Shown: positions 49,301 through 58,300 of the stretch, piece by piece
How positions within the stretch are numbered: position 1 is the stretch's first letter
How the letters are laid out: each line of letters begins with the position of its first letter
NCBI GenBank assembly: GCA_949152475.1
Contig: OX424557.1
Location: 27,837,462-27,901,461 of the forward strand
Source of the DNA: Terebella lapidaria
Taxonomy: Eukaryota; Annelida; Polychaeta; Terebellida; Terebellidae
Direction: 5' to 3'
Length of the DNA stretch: 64,000 nucleotides
Position numbers and translations under genes: made by a program
Notes under the pieces: generated by a model
What the model saw: only the letters and a program-made list of their open reading frames with translations
What the model was told of the DNA's origin: nothing
Database searches by the model: none

Positions 49301-52300
49301 TGTTGGATTACAGTCTTCCATCATCCATGCACCATCCCATTATGTCACTTGTGAACAGGGTCATATCGTAATATAGGTCACGCTTATTTCAGACTTTATG
49401 ATTTTAGTGTGCACCTTCACCATCTCCCACCACAACCATCCAGGATTTTCCAAGATATAGAAATTGACTGAAAACATTGAATTGGTGTTACTATTTTAAC
49501 TGAATAAGCCTCAACTTAATGTACCGAAACCTATTTCATGAGAATGCCGTAATCATGTCAGGTCATGTGTACGTGGTATAAGCCGTTCCGACGTTTCAGT
49601 AGGCAGTTTTCAGCATGGACTGGGACCAAACGGGAGTGTTCACAAAAAATCATAGATAAATAAAAGATGGACTGCCAACTCTGATTTCACTCCATCTGTT
49701 TGTAGTTATTGAGCTTGAGATCACAAAAGGTCTGGAGGAAGAGGGATGTTTCACGTCGTTGTCAACGATCTGCCGTTGTTAAAAAATGTTCAATCTTGAC
49801 AATACAGTTTCCCACAAAAATGCCAAACTGGAGTTGAAATATTGCACCCCTCTTCCTCTGGACACAAGCTTGAATTCACTGAGTGAGAGTTGGCAGTCCA
49901 TCCCTTCTCTGTCTGTGAAAAAATATACCTGTGAAAGGCTGAATGAGAATGTAGACATCAATAAGCAAATTTTACCTGAGCATATATACATATACTGTAA
50001 AGCCCTTCAATATTTTGGGCAACAAGTTGTTTATCTTTTTGTTAGCAGGATAGTTTAGCAGACATGATACTAGTACTAGTCATGCTGGCAGACCGTAATA
50101 TGGAAGGACTTTATAATGCATGAACTATCAAATGAATACTTGCCCCCACATGAACATGATGAATATTTGTGGAAAGCGTGTATTTATGTCCATACTACTA
50201 CCTCTATAATAAACACTTTGGGTAATCTTACCTTGACATTCAAAGAAGAGGAGAGGATCAAATGTCACAAAAGAATTTTGAAAAATTCAAGTGACATTTA
50301 TCCTTAATTTCTTTGAAAAAATTGAACCAAAATCCCCTCAGATTGCATGCGGTGATGTTTTACATCCGGGGTCACATGACCCTAGACCGCCATTATTTTT
50401 GCTCCTCCATCTTGTGAATGGTTGTGAGCTGTCTTGCTTAGACATTCTTGGAAGTTCTAGGAGCTCACGATCGTTTTTATCACGATCATCTCTTTGGATT
50501 TTCTCAGAAAATCAACTGTAGTTACTTTTAGAGTACTTTACAGATACTTTAGTGTGTTTTTTTGGGAGGAAATGGTGTAGTCCTCCCCAGGCCCATTTCT
50601 TCCCCCATTTTCGCCCACTACTTGTTGCTATTTGCAGATGAAGTGTAGTGGGTGCCATCACTTCCTGCCGAAGTGGGAGCTTCATGCCACCTGTTGGGCA
50701 TGTAGGATGTGTTTCTGCCGCCCTTCCTCCACCTGCGCCTTTTGTGAGGATGCGGAGGAGTCGTTCTGGCAGGATGCTCTCGCCGGCCTCAGGGATATCC
50801 AGACGAAGCGTCAGGCGGAAGGTCCTCCTTCTGCTGGTCCAGGAACTAGCAGTAGCGCTAAGTCCCGTCACCGCCAATCCCTTGATAGATGGCACAGGCA
50901 GGACGTAGTTCTGTCGAAAGTTATAGCTGATGTGAGTTTAGATTTATGTTTTCCTCCCACAGCTTCCCGGGTGCCGGGAGCCGTTACGGCGGCTTCCGTT
51001 ACCCAGTCTCCTCTGTCTGTGACTAGCCTTGTCGCTCTCCCTTTGGGTTTGCGCTCTTGTAGTCCAGCATCTTTGGCTCACCTTCGCCCGGTGGCTCCCG
51101 GTTCTCGCGTCGCCATGGCCGAGCAACACGGGCCCCGGCTTCCAGGTGGTGTCTCGTGGGTTGCGGGAGCCGGCGATCCGGCTCCCGGGTCCCGGGACTC
51201 CTTTGGATTGGTAGAGGCCGTGACGGTTTCCTCGGGGGTGCTACCTCTCGTGGATTCCCCACGCTTCTCGAGCCAAGGCCCTGGTAGGCTTACCGGTCAT
51301 GCTAGCCGGCTGCCGCAACCTGGGCATCACCTGGAAGCCGGTTCCCGGTTCCCGGCCTCCCAGGCTGGGACCCAGGGGTCACGGGATCCAATCTTCTGCA
51401 ACCTACAGGGTGTGCGTAAGGCTAGTTTGCGAGGGAAATCGTTTTCTCGCACTACATCGTCGCTTCATGTTTTTCAGATGGCTGAAGATATGGGCGTCGA
51501 CCAGTCTGATACAGTTTCCCAGCCGCTCCCAGCTGGGGTCTCGGTTTCCGTTTCTGAGTCCCAGCCGTCATCGGTGTCGCCTTTGGCTACCCAGGAGCCA
51601 CCTTCTCGCTCTCGGGATTCGCCTGCGCGTGTCGCTGCCTCTGATTCTCACCTGGAAGAGAGGATTATGCGTCAGTTCCACTCCTTCCAGCAGCAGATGT
51701 GCCAGCAGTGGAGCACCTTCATGTCTCGTTTTGCGGAACAGCAGCGGGAGAAGGAGCCGCCAGTGCAGCAGTCGCCCGCTTCCCAACCGCCCGAGGAAGG
51801 CGCTGGGCCTCGAGAGGGCATGCGGGACTTGGATTCCGTGGACCCCGTGCCGGGCCCCTCGGGTCTTGGGAGACCGTCTAAGCGTCCGAGGGAAGAGGAA
51901 GATGTGGATTCCATGGCTCCTCCCCCTTTGGACGACGACCCTTTAACTTGGACGGAGAAGCGGGATTTCGTCCGGAAGCTCCTTCCGTCAGAATGGCCCA
52001 CAGACTTCGATCAGGAGCCCCCAAGGAAGAGAGCCAGGTCTATGATCGCCGGGCAACGTGAACGTCCGAAGCCGCCCAGGGATGCCTATCGTTTTCCCCT
52101 GGCGGCTGGCGTTCGGAACGCCATGGCAGAGCGTGTGGAGGACACACAGAGGCTCGGTCGGGTTCGTCCGGGAACGTTCCCTCCACGCCCGACGGTGGGA
52201 GATTTTTACTCTTCGTCCCATTTTGAAGCAAAGCCTACCCAGCTCGGGAAGCAGCTCCCGCATGCGAAGTTCTTTGCTGAGCCCAAGTCTGTGTCCGTTC

Positions 52301-55300
52301 CGTGGGACTCGTTGGTCCAGGTTCAGCACTCGTTACGTATGGGACTGGCGGCTGATTCTACCTTGGACTGGCTGTCGATGGCGGCAAGATCGTCTCTCCA
52401 GTCGTGTTGCGAGCAGGTCCTTAATAATCCGGAATTGGATCGGGACGAGCTGGCAGACGCGCTCCAAGCATGTAACTCCCTGGTTACGTCCATCGGCCTC
52501 GGGGTCGCGGATAGGGCATCGTTGGATTCACATGCTGTCTGGGTGTCAGAGCTATGGAGGAGAGATGCCCTTCTTCAGTCAGTACGCTTTGACATGCCCG
52601 ACGATCTGCTTGCCCAGCTCAGGCTGGCTCCGGTCGTTCCGGAGACGGGATCGGCTACCCCCCTCCTTTTGCCGGACTTGTCGGAGTCGTTGCAGCAGGC
52701 CAAGGCGGCCGCGGATAAGAAGACTACCGAAAAATCCTTTTCGGAGGCGGCTATGTTGTCGGCACAGGCGACCGAGAAACTAGCCAAGTCGGTGGCAGCA
52801 GCGATGAAACGCCCCCAGCAATCGCAGCCTCAGCAATCACAGCGTGGCGGGGCTTCCGGAAAGGGCAAGGGTCGAGCCTCGGGCTTGCCCTTTCGCGGGG
52901 CCCCTGCCGGTTCATCCCGAGGCGGGCGCGGACGTGGCGGTCGAGGACGAGGTCGCCCCTCCAGCCCCAAACCAGCAGGGGAAACAAAAGCTAAGGGTAT
53001 GTATTTCCGCCGTTACTGGACCGAATTCTCCTCCACGGCACTGTGGCGGCCCAGAGGTTGGTCCCGTCGTGGTTCCAACCATAGACCAGCCGGTAGGCGC
53101 ACGTCTCCAACTCTTTTGGCGAGAGTGGGAGCGGCTCGGGGCCAGCCCCTGGGTCGTCTCAACGCTCAGACGAGGGTTCGGTCTGAAGTTCGAGGACCAG
53201 TTTCCTCCTCTCTCAAGTACTCCGAGAGGCTTTTCTCTGTCAAACGACGCCGAACGTCGTCGCGTGTTACACGAGGAAATTTTGGCCATGGTAGAAAAAC
53301 GAGCGGTAGAACCGGCTCCAAAATCTCCCGGATTTTACAGTGTTCTATTCGTAGTTCCGAAGGCTTCAGGGGGTTGGCGTCCCGTGATCGACCTCTCTCC
53401 CCTAAACAGGTTTCTTCAGATTCCCACGTTCTCCATGGAGACACCGGAACAGATCAGGTCCGTGATGCCCCGCGGTGCGTGGGTGGTCACGATCGACCTG
53501 AAAGATGCCTATTTTCATGTTCCCATGAAACCTTCAATCAGGAAATACCTCCGGTTTCTATATCAGGGCCAAGTGTGGCAGTTCAGGGCTCTCCCGTTCG
53601 GTCTGTCCACAGCACCGTGGATCTTCACCATGGTAGCTCGCGAGGTGCAGATCCTTGCTCACAAACAGGGTATTTTCCTATACCAGTATCTGGACGACTG
53701 GTTGATCAGGCATCAGTGCCCAGACACATTACGCTCACAAGCTCAGTGGGTGGTAGATTTGTGCACCCGTATGGGTTTCAAGATCAACCACAAAAAGTCC
53801 GACTTGTCTCTGCGGCGCGACTTCGTCTTCTTGGGATATCGATTTCTGACTATCTCAGAGACTGTGTTGCCAACGGCGGATCGTCAATCAAAATTATCCG
53901 CGCTGTCGCAAGGTTTCCTGCAGGGAGTTCCTCAATCGGCCCGCAAGTGGCAGTCCCTGTTAGGAATTCTGGCGGCGACGGAAAAGTTGGTCCCAATGGG
54001 TCGCCTTCATATGCGTCCCATTCAGCTCCATCTCCAATCCCACTGGTCTCAGTCAACGGGTCAGATGTCAGACTTGATTACAGTGTCCGCCGAAGTGATT
54101 GCCGAGCTCAAGTGGTGGCTGGACCCTGCAAATTTATTGCGGGGGGCCCCATTCCGTCCGCCGCTACCCTCCAGACATCTGTTTACGGATGCCAGTTTGG
54201 AGGGATGGGGAGCACATTGGGACGACAACGAAGTGTCGGGCACATGGTCGCCGCTTCAACGTCAATGTCATATCAATCTCCTCGAAATGCAGGCGGTAGC
54301 GCTCGCTCTCGAACATTGGCAGTCGCAGTTTCGCGCTCAGACAGTGTTGTTAGCCACGGACAACTCGACGGTCGTGGCATATATCAACAAGCAGGGCGGA
54401 ACGAAGTCGGTGACGTTATGCCGAGCGACTATCGATCTCCTGCAATGGTGTCGTCAAAACGACATCAAGATCTCGGCCCGGCATATTCCCGGTCACATGA
54501 ATGTGTGGGCCGATCGTCTCTCCAGGAGAGGCCAAATCCAGGCAATGGAATGGAGTCTTTCCCCGGAAGTGTTTCGCTCCCTGTGCGATCTGTGGGGCTC
54601 GCCGATGGTGGATCTGTTTGCGACCCGATGGAATCACAAACTCCCATCGTTTGTTTCGCCAATTCCGGATCCGACTGCGTTAGCGGTGGATGCCATGTCC
54701 ACGAATTGGGACGGGATGTTTGCGTATGCGTATCCGCCAGCCGTCCTGTTGGAGAAGGTGCTATCGAAATTTCGTTCTCACCAGTGCAGACTGATGTTGA
54801 TAGCCCCGTGTCTACCGCAGAGGTCGTGGTTCCCGGACCTTCTGGAGTTGATAGTCGATCATCCACGTCAGCTCCCGGATCGTTGGGATCTTCTCAAACA
54901 ACCTCGATCCAGCATGTTTCATCAGGTACCGTCAAGCCTGAACCTTCATGCCTGGATATTGTCGAGCGTTGTTACAGAAAGAAGGGATTTTCAAAGGAGG
55001 TGTCCGCTAGGATCGCCCGATCAAATAGAAAATCTTCTCTGGCAGTCTACCAGTCAAAATGGACCGCGTTCTGTGCTTGGTGTCGTGGCAGGAAGATTAG
55101 TCCATTCAAAACCACTGCTCCCTTGATTTCTGAGTTTCTCTTGCAGAAATTTAATCAAGGGCTTGCCCCTTCGACGTTAGCGGGTTATCGGACAGCGATT
55201 GCCAAAACCCTGAAGCCGAAGTTAGGTATCGATTTCGGTCATGACGAAAGTCTCACCGCCCTTCTTAACAGTTTCGAGATTGAAAGACCTAAGGCTAGAA

Positions 55301-58300
55301 ATCCCGTGCCCGAGTGGGATCTATCGCTCGTCTTAAATTTGTTAAGATCCGAACCGTTTGAGCCTCTCGAGAGTACTTCGCTTAAGTTTCTCACGCTAAA
55401 AACGGTCTTCCTTCTGGCGCTGGCTTCCGGGAAGCGACGCAGTGAGCTTCACGCGCTCTCGTTTTCCAAAGTCAAATGGAAGGCGGATGGTTCCGCAGTT
55501 CAGTTAGGCGTTATCCCTTCCTTTCTTGCCAAAACTCAATTAGCAGGCACACCGCTTTTGAGTTTCTCAATTCCCGCCCTCTCCCCTTCCTTGGGGCCAG
55601 GTTTGGAGGAAGACGCTAAGCTGTGTCCCGTGAGAGCTCTCCGCATTTACGTTCGGCGTACGAGGGAGCTTCATTTGGGTAAACGCTTGTTATTCATCTC
55701 GTACCTCAAAAACTTTCAGAACGATATCCGTCCCGCGACGATTTCGTCTTGGATCAAAAAGTGCGTTCTTTTCTGCTATGAGAAGTCGCAGGCAAAAAAG
55801 TCGTCAGGTTTCAGAGTCAAAGCGCACGATGTGAGAGCTCTCGCGGCGTCACTTGCGTTCGCAAATAAAGTTTCTCTGAATAATGTGATGTCTGCATGTA
55901 CCTGGAGTTCCCAGAATACATTTACTTCGTTCTATCTCAGGGACTTAGCTTGGCAGTCCGACTCCGGCTACCATCTCGGACGCCTGGTAGCCGCGGAGCA
56001 TGAAGTCCGGCTGTAAATATTGTACATACATCACAACTGTATAGATGCACCACCTTTCGGCGGAACAGGGACGGATTTGCCCCTCTTCTTTGCGAGAAAA
56101 ATTTGGTTCGTCTGCTGGAGGAAAGATCACCTCCAGAGACCCCTGTTCGCCTTCAAGTGCATCCAAGGTGATTATTGCTTTCATTTTAACGTCTTTTCAT
56201 GTAATTTACACGTAAATTCATGTAAATACGAATATTGTGCAGCATTTATTTGGATTCTCACATATGCTGCCTATAAAACTATTAAATCACCATTATTAAT
56301 ATTCAAATATTCTCATTTCTTTGCTAAATTTGGTGAATTTGACCAAAATCCCCTATGATGAGCACGTGTGCGTGGAGGGTTAAGCCCTCCGCCGGTGGTT
56401 ATTCTGATATAACCCAAAGTGTTTATTATAGAGGTAGTAGTATGGACATAAATAGGAAGTTTTAACTTGTTTAAAACCAGTATTTATTACATACCTACCT
56501 CTATAATAAACACGAGGAGTGCCCTCCCGCCTCCCCGCCTTAACAGGGCAAAAATAATGGCGGTCTAGGGTCATGTGACCCCGGATGTAAAACATCACCG
56601 CATGCAATCTGAGGGGATTTTGGTTCAATTTTTTCAAAGAAATTAAGGATAAATGTCACTTGAATTTTTCAAAATTCTTTTGTGACATTTGATCCTCTCC
56701 TCTTCTTTGAATGTCAAGGTAAGATTACCCAAAGTGTTTATTATAGAGGTAGGTATGTAATAAATACTGGTTTTAAACAAGTTAAAACTTCCTATTTGTG
56801 TGAGGGGTATTTATTTTATGAGGTATTTGTTTCAGGCAACTGTTCGGAGGAATTACACACATGCTCAGCAGTCCTCAATGCTGAACCAGATGAGACATGC
56901 TGAGGAGCAAAGGGAGGACAGCCTGAAGCAGCTGGGCTGGGAACAGCTGCAGATGGCGAACATGAAGAGTGAAGACAGAGCAGAAAACAAGAGGGCCATC
57001 CGCATCATGATGCAAGAGCAGAAGGAACGTGAAATGTTGGAGGCCTTGGAAAAGGTATAATATCTTGTTGATGGGTGGGTCCATGGTTTGTACTGATTTC
57101 TAGAATATTGAACTTATTGAGGTGGTCCTATCAAAGAGTGTAACATTAATAAGAGGCCCCACTCCAACAAAAATGCGTGACTGAGCAATTCTAAGTCGAG
57201 AAACTCAGGGTGACTTCAGTGCCAGGGGACTGCTCCCTCCCGGCGAAGTTCTTATTGTTTGTGCTTGTTACATAGGGCTATATAATGAGTGGGGCCTCTT
57301 ATTAATGTTACACTCTTTGGTCTTATATCCACAATATTAGTCTGTATCGGGATAAATGATGAATTTTTATATGAAAATGCATGCAGGTGCCCATTTTCAC
57401 AATTCCTATTTCGAGCTTAATATTATGACTACATTTACGTATGATGTATATCTCATTCTGTGATGCAGGCTGAACGGGACAAGCACATAAAAGAAGTTCA
57501 ACAAGAACAAGAAGAACTTCTTGCTCGAGAGTTAGAAAAACACAAGCTGGAACAAGAACGTGATGAAAAAATGCGCCAGCAAATCAGAGAGTGCAGGTAT
57601 AGTGTGTCTGATAATTTGTGATATTTGCATAATGGGCGTGGATTTGTAATGAATATGTTCTGTTTGTTTCATAGGATCTGTAATGTTTATAATAAAAGTT
57701 TTGCATTTGCTTTTACTACAGCACAGAGTTGCGTGAACTTGAGGCCATGTTAAAGGCAGCATATATGAACAAAGAGAGAAAGGCCCAGTTAGCAGAGAAG
57801 GAGGCTCTCAAATATGACCAAATGGTATGGTACCATGGCTCAGTAAACCAAAAGTGTCTACGGTATATCAACAATATGCCATGTTAAAATAGTTTGGCAT
57901 TTTTGTATTTTGCTGTTTCCAGAAACGTGATGCTGAAATTGCAAAATTAATGGAAGAAGAACACAAGAGAGCATCTGAGGCAGAAAAGCAGAAAGAAAAA
58001 GAGAAATATGAAGCACATGTTCGATATCAACAAGAGATAGAACAACAGTTAGAGGTATGTAATACTAACACTCCCATTTCTGTTCAATTGAATTTACGCC
58101 AGTGTGCTACATACAGGTTGCAGTGACATGTGCTAAATAAGTACTGTTTGTTCAGTATAAGTATTAATATTGAGTGTGATATCATTGAGTTAGGTATTCT
58201 GTCCTGCAGGAACAAGAGAAGAAAAAGCACGAGGAATACGAAAGATATCTCCAGGAAAAACTTATGGTCGATGAAATCACGAGAAAAATTTATGAAGAAG

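Larger units (their letters stand above)
50183..56795 (+). mobile_element. DIRS-type tyrosine-recombinase retrotransposon, copy 2, in MNS1 intron 1
   Basis: A full-length relative of copy 1, about 6.61 kb, in the same orientation as MNS1. Inverted terminal repeats are at 50198-50402 and 56548-56752 (205 bp, apparently identical by eye), and the internal complementary region is at 56410-56513. The repeat sequence differs from that of copy 1 except for the outer ~60 bp (CTACCTCTATAATAAACNCT, TTGGGTAATCTTACCTTG) and the right-end extension, so these are two subfamilies, not one burst. Both long frames are intact. The right end is only about 40 bp before MNS1 exon 2. Confidence 0.9.
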
